A stretch of DNA of 64,000 nucleotides from Mycobacterium kansasii ATCC 12478 (GTDB lineage: Bacteria; Actinomycetota; Actinomycetes; Mycobacteriales; Mycobacteriaceae): NCBI RefSeq assembly GCF_000157895.3, contig NC_022663.1:4526001-4590000 (forward strand). Reading direction: 5' to 3'. The first letter of the stretch is position 1; every line of letters begins with the position of its first letter. This document shows positions 50,342 to 59,959 of this stretch, in pieces. Below the pieces are notes generated by a model. The model was given only the letters and a program-made list of their open reading frames with translations, was not told the origin of the DNA and ran no database searches. The position numbers and the translations under genes were made by a program.

Positions 50342-51873
50342 GAGCGCGGAGAAAACCCCTGGCCGCCGTCGTCGGCGGGGGCCTGGCCGGGGTGGTCGGC
50401 TGGGACCTGGTGCAGCGCCGCCACACCATCTTGCGCAACTACCCGATCATCGGGCACCTGCGTTACCTGCTGGAAGCGGTGGGGCCGGAGCTGCGCCAGT
50501 ACATCGTCACCGACAACAACGCCGAGCGGCCCTTCAGCCGCGACCAGCGGCGCTGGGTCTACACCTCGTCGAAATTGACCAACCGGTACTTCGGGTTCGG
50601 CAGCGACAACGATCTCGAACGTTCCTACAACTACCCGATCATCAAGCACGCGGCGTTCCCGGTGTCGGCCCCGGACGGCGACCCGGGTCACCCCGATCCG
50701 GCGGTGCCGCTGCCGGCGGCCAAGGTGCTCGGCGGCGCGCGGGGCCGGGCCAAGGCCTTCCGGCCGTCGTCGTTGGTCAACGTCTCCGGAATGAGCTTCG
50801 GGTCCCTGAGCGGCGCGGCCGTCACCGCGCTGAACAAGGGCGTGGCCCTGGCCGGAGCGCTGCAGACCACGGGGGAGGGCGGGATATCGCCGTACCACCT
50901 CAACGGCGGTGACCTCGTCTGGCAGGTCGGCACCGGGTACTTCGGCTGTCGCAACGAGGACGGAACATTCAGCCTGCCCCGGCTGGTCGACCGGGTGGCC
51001 GCGACCCCGTCGATCAGGGCCATCGAAATCAAGCTCAGCCAGGGCGCCAAGCCGGGTCTGGGCGGCATGCTCCCCGGCGGCAAGGTGACTCCGGAAATCG
51101 CGGCCATCCGCGGCGTTCCGGCCGGCGTGGACTGCCGCAGTCCTGCAGGGCATTCCGCATTCCACGACGTCGACGGGCTGCTCGAGCTCGTCGAGGCCAT
51201 CGCCGCGCAGACCGGTCTTCCGGTGGGCATCAAGTCGGCGGTCGGCGACGGGGCGTTCTGGCCGCAACTGGCCGCGCGCATGGCCCGCACCGGACGCGGT
51301 GTGGACTTCGTGACCGTCGACGGCGGGGAGGGCGGCACCGGCGCGGCGCCGCTGGTGTTCAGCGACCACGTGGCGCTGCCCTTCAAGTGGGCATTTCCCA
51401 GGGTCTACCGCGCCTTTGCCGAAGAAGGCCTGCACCACGACGTGGTGTTCATCGGCTCGGGCAAGCTCGGCATCCCGGAGAATGCGCTGTTGGCCCTGGC
51501 CATGGGCTGCGACATGGTCAACGTCGGCCGCACGGCCATGTTCGCCATTGGCTGCATCCAGGCCCAGCGCTGCCACACCGGCCGCTGCCCGTCGGGCGTG
51601 GCCACCCAATCGGCATGGCTGCAGCACGGCCTCGACCCGGCGTTGAAGTCGGTGCGCTGTGCCAACTACCTGGCCACGCTGCGCTTCGAACTGCTCTGTC
51701 TGGCGCGTGCCTGCGGCTATGTCCACCCGGCGCTGGTACCCCTGGACACCATCGAGCTGCTCGACGTCGACCTGCAGACCGTGCAGGTCGACGAGTTGTT
51801 CGGCTACAAGCCCGACTGGGGCCTGCCCGGGCCGGCCGACGTCGAAGCGATCACGCAGCTCATGACCGGCTGA
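50338..51873 (+). CDS. FMN-binding glutamate-synthase-family protein
   Basis: A 511-residue stand-alone relative of the synthase domain of glutamate synthase (GltB). A short hydrophobic N-terminus (AAVVGGGLAGVVGWDLVQRR) is followed by the FMN barrel: NVSGMSFGSLSGAAVTALNK, TTGEGGISPYH, IEIKLSQGAKPGLGG, DFVTVDGGEGGTGAAPL and GSGKLGIPENA. The three Cys ligands for a [3Fe-4S] cluster are present in GCIQAQRCHTGRCPSGVATQ. No glutaminase domain exists, so ammonia-dependent or unrelated redox chemistry is likely. The TTG start overlaps the glpD2 stop. Not seen at this place in M. tuberculosis. Confidence 0.85.
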   Translation: MRARRKPLAAVVGGGLAGVVGWDLVQRRHTILRNYPIIGHLRYLLEAVGPELRQYIVTDNNAERPFSRDQRRWVYTSSKLTNRYFGFGSDNDLERSYNYPIIKHAAFPVSAPDGDPGHPDPAVPLPAAKVLGGARGRAKAFRPSSLVNVSGMSFGSLSGAAVTALNKGVALAGALQTTGEGGISPYHLNGGDLVWQVGTGYFGCRNEDGTFSLPRLVDRVAATPSIRAIEIKLSQGAKPGLGGMLPGGKVTPEIAAIRGVPAGVDCRSPAGHSAFHDVDGLLELVEAIAAQTGLPVGIKSAVGDGAFWPQLAARMARTGRGVDFVTVDGGEGGTGAAPLVFSDHVALPFKWAFPRVYRAFAEEGLHHDVVFIGSGKLGIPENALLALAMGCDMVNVGRTAMFAIGCIQAQRCHTGRCPSGVATQSAWLQHGLDPALKSVRCANYLATLRFELLCLARACGYVHPALVPLDTIELLDVDLQTVQVDELFGYKPDWGLPGPADVEAITQLMTG

Positions 51874-51930
51874 TCTGTTCGTGCGCTGGCGTCGATCTCG
51901 GCGCCCGGCGGGCGCGTCTGTGGGTCAGAT

Positions 51931-52539
51931 TCAGCGCAGCGGCGACGCGGTTGCCGCGCGGGATTCCAGCATCCGGTTACGGACGATGTGTTCGACCAGG
52001 ATGGGGACGAAGGTCTGCACCGGTGCATCGACGAACTGTTCAGCGGCCTCCTCAGACCAGCGCCTGATCTGTGCGGTTCGCTGCTCGTCGGCGCGGCCCT
52101 CGTGCCGGGCCAACTTGTCTGCCACGTCGGCCACAGATCGGGCCACCAGGGAACGACTGGCGGAGGCGACGTCGCCGTCGGTGCATGATCGCGCGTCGTC
52201 GAGGGCCTGTCGGCCGCTCTGCTCGCCGACGTCGGGCGAAATGACGCGCAGCGTCACATGATGCCCGTCCTCTCCGATCAGGATCACACTGGTCGGCTCG
52301 TCACTGGTGAAGCCCAGCAATTCGACGGAGTGGCCGTCGATCTCAACCGAAGACGGTGTTTCGTCCCAGCCGTTGTGGCGGTAGCCCACTATCGCGATCG
52401 GTCCCAGCCGTTCGGATACCGCTGCCACCAAGCCCGGCAGCTCGTCGGCCAGGCTCCTGGACCGCGGCCACCACGCGCCGTCGATGTGCTCCGAGACCGG
52501 ACGAAATGTCTTGAGCTGTAACCGGGTTTCGCGCTCCAC
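51931..52539 (-). CDS. DUF5994-type protein with C-terminal helical domain
   Basis: A 202-residue protein whose N-terminal half resembles DUF5994 (ETRLQLKTFRPVSEHIDGAW, LVAAVSERLGPIAIVGYRHN, SVELLGFTSDE). The C-terminal ~80 residues form a helical domain (SVADVADKLARHEG, IRRWSEEAAEQFVDAPVQTF) of the kind found as a separate three-helix family in mycobacteria. No catalytic residues are evident. It lies between the FMN protein (convergent) and the large ATPase (same strand, 79 bp). Confidence 0.7.
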   Translation of the reverse strand: MERETRLQLKTFRPVSEHIDGAWWPRSRSLADELPGLVAAVSERLGPIAIVGYRHNGWDETPSSVEIDGHSVELLGFTSDEPTSVILIGEDGHHVTLRVISPDVGEQSGRQALDDARSCTDGDVASASRSLVARSVADVADKLARHEGRADEQRTAQIRRWSEEAAEQFVDAPVQTFVPILVEHIVRNRMLESRAATASPLR

Positions 52540-52618
52540 GCGACTACGGTAAGGGGGGTCGCGGGCCGCTCGCGACTGTTAAACCCCACCTTCAGGTGGC
52601 CACTGAACGAACATTTGG

Positions 52619-55600
52619 TTACCTGCGTGCGAGCGAATCAACGGCGTCGACCGATGCCGCACCGTCTGCGGTGGCGGCGATGAGCCGCCGGGCGTTCTCC
52701 GAGGCGCGAACCAGCAGGTCGGGAGCCAGCGCCGAGATCCCGCCGGCCACCGCGGCCGCCAGCAGCGCCTGACCCCAGCCCAGCGGGCCCACGGGGGTGC
52801 AGCCGAACACCTGGCTGAGACCGGGGGTGGTCACCACCAACGCCAGCGCGCCCAAGGACCCGACGGTGGTCAGCACCACCAGCGCGCTGTGCGAGTCGGC
52901 GAGCGTCTGGGCCAGTTGTGTGCCGACCAACCCGATCAACGCCACCGTCGCCGCGCGGCGCTGGGTGCCGGTCGTGCTGGCCAGCAGCCACGCCAGCATG
53001 GCGCCGATCGTGGTGGACGCGCCACGAATCCCGATCGCGCGCCACATCCCCGCCTCGCCGCGGTCGACCTCGGCGGTTCCCGCCTGGGGGCTCACGGCCA
53101 GGGCGGCGGCCGGCAGCGCGTCGGTCAGCATGTTGACCAACAGCATCTGGCGGGCGTTGAGCACCGAACGCCCGGTCAGGATCGTGGTGATCAATGCAAA
53201 GGACACCTCGCCGAGGTTGCCGCCCAGCAGCACCGACACCGCCGAATGCACGCGGCGCCACAGCTGCTCGCCTTCGTCGAGGGCGTCCAGCAGTGCCTCG
53301 ATCTTCCCGTCGAGCAGCACCACATCGGCGGCCGTGCGGGCTGCGTCGCTGCCGCGCGCGCCCACACCGATGCCGACGCTGGCCGCCCGGATCGCCGCCG
53401 CATCGTTGACGCCGTCGCCGACCATCGCCGTGACCAGCCCGGCCCGTTCCAGAGTCTGGACCACCTCGATCTTGTGCTCCGGGGTCATCCGCGCGAAGAC
53501 CAGCCGCGACACGACCGCCTCGGCGCGCTGGTCGGCGGACATCGCTTCCCAGTCGGAGCCGGTGACCACCTGCTCGACGGTCACGTCGATGCCCAGTTCC
53601 TGGGCGATCACGGCCGCGGTCGTGGGGTGGTCGCCGGTGATCAGCCGCACACCGATCTCGCGGTCGGCAAGTGCCGCCAGCACGGCCTGGGCGGTGGGCC
53701 GCGGGGTGTCGGCCATCCCGAGCAGACCGATCGGGGTGAGATCGGAGGTGCACAGGCTTTCCAGCAGATCGGGATCGGCCGCCGCGGCCGCGGCCTGCTC
53801 GCGGCTGAGGCGGCGTTCGGCCACCGCCAGCACGCGCAACCCCTTGGCCGCCAACTCGTCGATCTGCTTGCGCAACGGGCCAATCCGGGTTCTGGGCCCG
53901 GCGAGCGCCGACGAGAGCACCTCGGGTGAGCCTTTGAGGGTCAGCCGCGTACCGACCAGAGCGGCCGCGAACGGGCGACCCGATTGGAAGGGCAAGAAGG
54001 CGTCCCGGTTCGGCCGCGGTTGTGGCCGCGAACCCCGAAGCGCGGGGTCGGCGGCGGCCTGGTTTATCGCATCGTCGGTGGCATGCTCAACGCGGTGGGC
54101 GTGCCTCGAATAGGTGGTGCTCAGCGCCGCGTCCAGCACCTGCGCGGGGGTGAAACCCGTCATCGGGCGCACGACCTTGACCTTGAGCCGGTTCTCACTC
54201 AGCGTGCCGGTCTTGTCGAAGCACACCACGTTCAGCCGGGCCAGCGCCTCGATGCAGTGGGCATTACGGATCAGCACCGACTCTCCGGTGAGCCGGCGCG
54301 CGGCGGCCAGCTGAGCCAGCGTCACCACGAGTGTCAGTCCCTCGGGAATGGCGGCGACGATCAGCGTGACCGCGCTTCCCACCGCCGCGCGCAACGGCGT
54401 GCCCCGCGCCACACTGAGCAGCCCGACCAGCGCCCCGCCGGCGACACTGAACGGCAACGCCCGCCGGGTGATGCGCCGCAACTGTCGTTGCAGACCGATC
54501 TCCGCCGACTTCCTGGGCGCCATCGCCAGTGCCCGGCGGACCTCCGAACGCGAACCGACCGCGGTCACCACGGCCACGGCCGTGCCGGCAACCACCGTGG
54601 TGCCGGCATACAGCATGCAGTCCCGTTCGGCCAGCGGGGCGCCGGGCGTCGGCTCGGTTTGCTTGGCCACCGGCAGCGATTCGCCGGTCAGCATGGATTC
54701 GTCGACCTCGACGTCCGATGCTTGCAGCAGCCGGGCGTCGGCCGGGACCACCTCGTCGGCATGGATTTCGATGATGTCGCCCGGTCGCAGCCGCTTGGCG
54801 GCCACCTTCTCGTCGCGCTGCTCGTCGAGAGGGCCGACCCGACGGCGCGCGGACGGATCCTGTACGGCCAGCAGCCGATTGAGGATGCGTTCGGCGTGCA
54901 ACTGCTGTTCGGCCGACAACCCGGCGTTGACCAGAAGCACGCCAGCCACCAGAACCGCATCCAGCGGCGAGCCGAGCAGCGCGCTGGCCAGCGCGCCCGT
55001 GGCCAGCAGCGGCGTGATCGGGTCGGACAGGTCGGAGCGCATCTCGTCCGCGAAGTCGCGGACGAGTCGCCACGATCCCACACTCGCCTTGTGTGCCAGA
55101 CGAATCGGCGGCAGGCTTTGCCACCAGGTGGACGCTGCTTCGGCCCGGTGTTCGTCGGCGGGGCGAGGCAGCAGCCGCCGCACTTCGGTGACGGGCAGGC
55201 TGTGCCAGTCGTGGACGGTTTCGGGTTCGGGCAGTGGATCGCGGAAAACCTTTGCAGCCGAACGGAATCCGAACCACAGGCTGGCGGCCATACCGATGTT
55301 GACCGAGACGGAACTGCGGCCCGGTACGCCGGGAATCAACATCAGGGCGCCGATCGCCGAGGCCGAGGCCGACAGCCGAACCGCGTTGTCGGTAGCCGCG
55401 CGCGCGGCCGGCAGCGCATGCAGCACCCGCCATGCGCCGGCCAGATCCGTAACGACAACGTCGGAACCCCAGGGCGCAGGATGCCGCTGCCGCTGCACGC
55501 CGATCGTGACATCGGCCCGCTGCGCGGCCTTCAGCTGCGAGGTGGTCAGCAACGCCACGGTGGCGCCACCCGCCTTCAGCTCGGCGACAGCCGCTGCCAC

Positions 55601-57103
55601 CGCGTCGTCGACCGACCCGTCCACCGGATACAGCTGGTCGAATCCTTGTGCTAGAGAACGCAATCCATCGTCATCGAGGGAGGAGACGCGGGGGTGCGAG
55701 CGGCGTGCCTCGGTGAGCACCGCCGCGGCGAACGGATCGCGCACCGGGCTGATCAGCGCCTGGCCGGTGCCCCCGCCGGCTCCGGGGATATCGGCCAGGT
55801 CGTGCCATCCGGGGCTCAGCTCACCATTGTCCAGTGCGGCGCGCACCGCTTCCCAGGCTCGGGTACGTTGCGAATCCTGAACTCCCAGAATGCGACTGAC
55901 CATCAACTCGTCAACGTAGAACGCCCGCGGGTCGATCATGATCGCGTCGACCCGGTCGAGTGTGCGCAAGGCACCAGGGCGCAGCACCAGCGCGTCGTGG
56001 CGGGCGGCCAGGCCGCGGCTCATCGCGCAGCCGAATGCCTCCCGCACCGTGCGCAACGGCTTCGGAACGGCGGCCAGCGCGGCGGCGCCGGCCGTGTCGG
56101 GGTTGCGGGAGAGCACGCCGGCCACGGCGGCGGCGCCGAGGCCGATCGCACCGATGCGGTTGGCGTAGCGTTCCGCCGGACCGTCGGCGGGAGTCGGCAC
56201 GCTTCTGGGTGCCGACGCGGCGTCGTCAGGCACCGGCCGGCTGCCCAGCCCAGGTTCATGGCGACGCCAGGTGAGCCGGCCGGTCCAGGCCTCGGCCGCC
56301 AGCATCGCGCGGGTCGCGGCCTCGGCGGCCGCCGCCGTCGGCGACAGCGTCAGCGCGGCCGCCGTGGCGTTGACGACGCCGAAGAACATGTCGGTGCCCT
56401 CGGGTCCGAGGCGTCGTTCCAGCTCGCGGCGCAGTCGCGGCAGGTGGTCGGCCAGGGTTGGCGGCACGGCCACCAGGTCGGGCAACCTGGGCAGCCGCAG
56501 CAGGCTGCCGGTCAGCGACAGGGCGAAGCCGGTGGTGGCGGCCGCGGCCGCGATCATCCGTCCCATCAGCAGCGTGTCATCGCCGGGCAGACTGGCCGGG
56601 TACGTGTCGCTGGTCCCGTGGCGGCGCTCGGCGCCGGCGACGATCCGGCAGAGCTGCGCCACCGAGGGTCCGTCGGCGTCGACGGTGACGACCAGCCGCG
56701 CAATGGTGGGGTTCAGGAAGGCCTCGAGCACACCGGGCGTTGCGCGGACGGCCGCGAGTATGTCGGTGGCGATCGCTGCACTGTGCTTACAGCCGAGGCC
56801 CCGCACCTCGATCCAGTGGCGGGGACCGTTGGTGCTGATGCGCCGCGCCGGCGGGCCACCCATCGCCTCGACCGCAACCCCCGCCGCCGCGCGGGTCAAC
56901 GCCGGAATATCCGGCGCTGCACGGGATAACGATCTGCCCATGCTCGCTGCCACGTCGCCACCCAGCAGGACGGTGCCGACGGCGGCACCGGCGACCGCGG
57001 TGCCGGCGGCAACGGTCCTGCGGGTGCCCGCCAAGGCAGCCCGCAGCGGCGCTGCCACCAGGCCGAAACCGGGCAGACGACCGGGTCCGATCAGTCTGTT
57101 CAC
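52619..57103 (-). CDS. very large P-type ATPase, CtpI-like
   Basis: A ~1,494-residue P-type cation ATPase. The C-terminal ~850 residues are a conventional pump: actuator motif VDESMLTGESLPVAK, membrane motif VAAIPEGLTLVVTLAQL, phosphorylation site CFDKTGTLSENRL, hinge MVGDGVNDAAAIRAA and C-terminal membrane helices. The N-terminal ~640 residues hold degenerate repeats, including an HMA-like segment (IEVRGLGCKHSAAIATDILA) and a second degenerate P-type-like region. This architecture matches mycobacterial CtpI (Rv0107c). PEGL rather than CPC suggests Ca/Mg/monovalent cations rather than copper, but the ion is unknown. The GTG at 57103 after GAGGTGG is chosen; the frame continues upstream to 57295. 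Confidence 0.85.
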   Translation of the reverse strand: MNRLIGPGRLPGFGLVAAPLRAALAGTRRTVAAGTAVAGAAVGTVLLGGDVAASMGRSLSRAAPDIPALTRAAAGVAVEAMGGPPARRISTNGPRHWIEVRGLGCKHSAAIATDILAAVRATPGVLEAFLNPTIARLVVTVDADGPSVAQLCRIVAGAERRHGTSDTYPASLPGDDTLLMGRMIAAAAATTGFALSLTGSLLRLPRLPDLVAVPPTLADHLPRLRRELERRLGPEGTDMFFGVVNATAAALTLSPTAAAAEAATRAMLAAEAWTGRLTWRRHEPGLGSRPVPDDAASAPRSVPTPADGPAERYANRIGAIGLGAAAVAGVLSRNPDTAGAAALAAVPKPLRTVREAFGCAMSRGLAARHDALVLRPGALRTLDRVDAIMIDPRAFYVDELMVSRILGVQDSQRTRAWEAVRAALDNGELSPGWHDLADIPGAGGGTGQALISPVRDPFAAAVLTEARRSHPRVSSLDDDGLRSLAQGFDQLYPVDGSVDDAVAAAVAELKAGGATVALLTTSQLKAAQRADVTIGVQRQRHPAPWGSDVVVTDLAGAWRVLHALPAARAATDNAVRLSASASAIGALMLIPGVPGRSSVSVNIGMAASLWFGFRSAAKVFRDPLPEPETVHDWHSLPVTEVRRLLPRPADEHRAEAASTWWQSLPPIRLAHKASVGSWRLVRDFADEMRSDLSDPITPLLATGALASALLGSPLDAVLVAGVLLVNAGLSAEQQLHAERILNRLLAVQDPSARRRVGPLDEQRDEKVAAKRLRPGDIIEIHADEVVPADARLLQASDVEVDESMLTGESLPVAKQTEPTPGAPLAERDCMLYAGTTVVAGTAVAVVTAVGSRSEVRRALAMAPRKSAEIGLQRQLRRITRRALPFSVAGGALVGLLSVARGTPLRAAVGSAVTLIVAAIPEGLTLVVTLAQLAAARRLTGESVLIRNAHCIEALARLNVVCFDKTGTLSENRLKVKVVRPMTGFTPAQVLDAALSTTYSRHAHRVEHATDDAINQAAADPALRGSRPQPRPNRDAFLPFQSGRPFAAALVGTRLTLKGSPEVLSSALAGPRTRIGPLRKQIDELAAKGLRVLAVAERRLSREQAAAAAADPDLLESLCTSDLTPIGLLGMADTPRPTAQAVLAALADREIGVRLITGDHPTTAAVIAQELGIDVTVEQVVTGSDWEAMSADQRAEAVVSRLVFARMTPEHKIEVVQTLERAGLVTAMVGDGVNDAAAIRAASVGIGVGARGSDAARTAADVVLLDGKIEALLDALDEGEQLWRRVHSAVSVLLGGNLGEVSFALITTILTGRSVLNARQMLLVNMLTDALPAAALAVSPQAGTAEVDRGEAGMWRAIGIRGASTTIGAMLAWLLASTTGTQRRAATVALIGLVGTQLAQTLADSHSALVVLTTVGSLGALALVVTTPGLSQVFGCTPVGPLGWGQALLAAAVAGGISALAPDLLVRASENARRLIAATADGAASVDAVDSLARR

Positions 57104-57337
57104 ACCCACCTCGCACCGATTCTCGAATAAGCCGGCCAGAAACGAAAGGCCGGTTCGGGTGAACGGCTGGCTCACCACATCGGCGCGCGCGTCATGTCGA
57201 ATCAAGGTACGCCTTGGCGGCGCAGTAGCGGGCATTGACGCCCCGATGTGGCTAGACGTGGGTAATGGTCGGCATGACCCGGCGCGACGAGACATTCACG
57301 TACCGGGTTCACGTGGTATTGGCGGTGGCCTGACAAG

Positions 57338-58360
57338 ATGGCCGTCGTGCATGTCGCGCCGAGTTACCAGGGTTGCGTATGGCGTTGCGGTGAGCCACAG
57401 GACGACTTCGAATTCGACCGCATCTCCGATTACCTCAGCGAGGACGACACCTTGGTGTGGGTCGACTTGTGCGGTCCGGACCACGAAACACTGCGCGAGC
57501 TGGCGGCCGAACTCGGCCTGAACCCCTGGGCCGTCGAAGACGCCGTGGCAGCAGCCGAACGTGTCAAAGCCACCGCGTACGAAACCCACACCTTCTTCAC
57601 CGTCTATGCCGTCGACGTCTGCCCCGTTGCCAAAGCCGGCGCCGATCCCCGGCCGATGCTGGCGATGCACCGGATTTCGGCGTTCGTGCTTGCCCGGGGT
57701 TTGATTACGGTGCGCCTGACGCCGGACTTCGACATGGCGCAGGTCACGCGACAATGGCGGGAAATCGGCGGTCAGCGCCACGGTGTCGGCGCATTGGTGC
57801 ACGGGTTGCTTGATGTCGTGGTCGACAGTCATTTCGCGGCGGTGGAGGCGCTCGACGACTGCGTCGAAGACATCGAGGACGAGTTGTTCGACGGCAACTC
57901 GCGGCAGGCGAGCTTTCAGCGCCGGACCTTCCAGTTGCGCAGGGACCTGGTGAACCTGCGGCGGGTTGCGTTGCCGATGCGCGAAGTCGTCAACTCCATC
58001 CAGCACCATCGCCTGCACGCCTTGCAGGCCGAGGCGGCCCGAGAACTCGACCCGCTCTACGCCGACCTGTATGACCACGTGCTTCGGGTATCGGAATGGA
58101 CCGAGTCGTTACGTGACATGATCACAACCATTTTCGAAACCAATCTGTCGCTGCAGGACGCGCGGCTGAACACCGTCATGAAGAAGCTGACCGGGTGGGC
58201 CGCCATCATTGCCGTACCGACCGCGATCACGGGCTATTACGGCCAGAACATTCCCTACCCCGGTTTCGGCCACGTCTCGGGTTTCATTGTCAGCACCAGC
58301 GTGATCGTCGTCCTGATGGTGGTGCTCTATGTGACGTTCCGGCGGCGCGACTGGCTCTGA
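57338..58360 (+). CDS. corA: CorA-type divalent cation transporter
   Basis: A 340-residue CorA/Mrs2/Alr1 family magnesium or cobalt channel. The large N-terminal cytoplasmic domain (LVWVDLCGPDHETLRELAAE and onward) and the long stalk helix are followed by two membrane helices at the C-terminus (TGWAAIIAVPTAITGYYGQN and VSTSVIVVLMVVLYVTF). The selectivity signature after the first helix is YGQN, where most CorA proteins have YGMN. The ATG at 57338 is clear. It diverges from the CtpI-like gene, and a shared role in cation balance is possible. Confidence 0.88.
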   Translation: MAVVHVAPSYQGCVWRCGEPQDDFEFDRISDYLSEDDTLVWVDLCGPDHETLRELAAELGLNPWAVEDAVAAAERVKATAYETHTFFTVYAVDVCPVAKAGADPRPMLAMHRISAFVLARGLITVRLTPDFDMAQVTRQWREIGGQRHGVGALVHGLLDVVVDSHFAAVEALDDCVEDIEDELFDGNSRQASFQRRTFQLRRDLVNLRRVALPMREVVNSIQHHRLHALQAEAARELDPLYADLYDHVLRVSEWTESLRDMITTIFETNLSLQDARLNTVMKKLTGWAAIIAVPTAITGYYGQNIPYPGFGHVSGFIVSTSVIVVLMVVLYVTFRRRDWL

Positions 58361-58730
58361 CCGCGCGCGCCGCGCCTCGAATTCGCGCGACGTCGGAGAG
58401 CCTTGATTGCCTTCAACACCTGCGGTGTCCTCTCACCGCAGACCGACGCCCGGTAAGTCTGGCAGTGCTGGATCGCCGTGGCCTTGGCAGGCTGCTTGCC
58501 GCCAAACCCGGGCATTTCCAACAGATTCAGCTTCCCTCAGCTTCACTTAGTCACAACGATGGCCGAGATAGGGGACCCCTCACCTCCATTCGGAAATCAC
58601 GCGCCTCACGGCGTACCCTGCGCTATTGATGGTGCCGCCATAGCAGAGGGTGTCGCATGAATCGCTGGTGCGAAACGTCTGTTTGCGTGGCGTTTCGCGT
58701 GAAAGATGGTGTTGAGTGCGATGATTCGAG
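58361..58730. other. intergenic DNA with a probable IS left end
   Basis: No gene is evident. GCGAAACG (58670-58677) and CGTTTCGC (58691-58698) form an 8-bp inverted repeat just before the transposase remnant, consistent with the left end of an insertion sequence. The first ~250 bp show nothing recognisable. Confidence 0.4.
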
Positions 58731-58850
58731 GTGTCTGTCAATGTGCGTACCGGTGATGTCGATCAGTTGATGATGCTGCCGCCGTCGGTTCGGGAATGGC
58801 TTCGTGAGGATCATCTGGCGTTCTTCGTGCTCGATGTGGTCGCCGAGTTG
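58731..58850 (+). mobile_element. IS1182-type transposase remnant (first ~40 codons)
   Basis: The reading frame from GTG 58731 gives VRTGDVDQLMMLPPSVREWL and REDHLAFFVLDVVAEL, the characteristic N-terminus of IS1182-family transposases. The transposase stops matching abruptly at about 58850, where the sequence becomes the toxin-like gene. The rest of the element is absent. Confidence 0.7.
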
Positions 58851-59305
58851 GAGCGCCAATTAGATGCGGCCAACGCACAATACACGCCCGCCAACGACGC
58901 CAAACGCGCCGACATCCATACTGGACACAACCCGCACCACAACAACCACCTACACCCGGCGCTCAACCTCAACCGGGCACGCCCCCAAGCCCAAGTATTG
59001 CCGACCAGGCCAAGAAAATTGGTGAGGAAGTAAAGACGGTTCCGAAGGGTTCCGGGCAGCTCCAGGCCTTGGCGGACAAGGTAACTTTCCTGCACCTTGA
59101 CCAGGAACAGGCAGCCGAAGCGACCGAGATTGCCGCTCAGCCAGCATTCGGTGAAACTGGAGGAATTGCCAACCTCCCTGATGGAACAACGGCAGTTTTA
59201 CCCGCGAGATTAGACCAGGGGGTAGCAATGATCGTCCATCCTGACGGATCGGTTACTGTGTTCAAGGGCGACCTTGCCCAATTCCTGCCCTACCTTGGTA
59301 ACTGA
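58851..59305 (+). pseudogene. polymorphic-toxin-like gene, truncated copy 2
   Basis: From GAGCGCCAATTAGATGCGGCC (58851) onward this matches copy 1 (33210-33665). It gives RQLDAANAQYTPANDAKRAD, a Pro-rich linker, then SIADQAKKIGEEVKTVPKG and VTFLHLDQEQAAEATEIAAQ to AQFLPYLGN. One base is missing at about 58914-58918 (GACATCCATAC against GACATCCCATAC in copy 1), which shifts the frame in the linker. The C-terminal domain itself is in one frame. The N-terminal part has been replaced by the transposase remnant, so no intact protein can be made. Confidence 0.7.
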
Positions 59306-59309
59306 GGGG

Positions 59310-59888
59310 ATGCGTGCTGTGAATACAGCCTGCACACCTGCGATTATTGACTTCGAGATCTACCTGCTTATGACGATGAAGCTAAGGATCTCAATGTCGC
59401 GCAAACAAGCTCAGCTACAAGCCAAACTGGCTGAACACAGGCTCTCCATAGACGATGCGGAATGTATACATAAGCGGGTAGCCGAGGCTCTTGGCGATGA
59501 AGCCTCTTACCTCGGAAATATGCAGAATTTGCTACGGGGTGTGAATAAGGATGACCCATCTTTGAAATTTAGCAGCGTATTGTGGCCCGGATTTGACTTC
59601 AATGCCGTTATCGATGAAGACGGGTTAATTGAGTCGGCACGGTATTGGCACGTAAAGCGCAATTCGCACAGATTCAATTCTCCGACCGAAGTACCCATTT
59701 AGGGCATGGACGTTACCGAGTTCACAGAGCATTTTGGCCCCATGCGGGGTGGCCGTCAGTGGCCCTTGCTTGACAAGTTTCTCCCCGCATACGAGGAGTA
59801 CGAATTCCCATGGGCGGGGGAGAGTTATGGTGCAGGATTCAGTTGGGGGCTCTTCATGTTTTCGGCGAAGTCGTGGCCTGAAGATTGA
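59310..59888 (+). pseudogene. putative immunity gene copy 2, with an in-frame stop
   Basis: Paralogue of 32635-33198, sharing IDFEIYLLMTMKLRISMSRK, VAEALGDEASYLGNM, LWPGFDFNAVIDEDGL and AYEEYEFPWAGESYGAGFSW. A TAG at 59700-59702 stands where copy 1 has TGG (Trp), splitting the gene into 130 and 61 codons. The ATG at 59310 has a GAGGGG ribosome site and begins 5 bp after the toxin stop. Confidence 0.75.
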
Positions 59889-59959
59889 GAGGGTTCAGCT
59901 AGAGTCCCGCGCCGTTCTGAACCCTCTTCGAGCTTTCGGCGAGCGGGCATACCAGACTT

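Noticed and set aside
53984..56929. Long plus-strand open frames (about 400-560 codons) opposite the CtpI-like ATPase
   Set aside because: They are high-GC shadow frames rich in Arg, Gly and Gln with no motif; the minus-strand product has complete P-type ATPase motifs.
57104..57295. Longer N-terminus of the CtpI-like ATPase from 57295 or an ATG at 57235
   Set aside because: The residues are not conserved-looking, while the GTG at 57103 has a strong GAGGTGG site. The longer start is not excluded.
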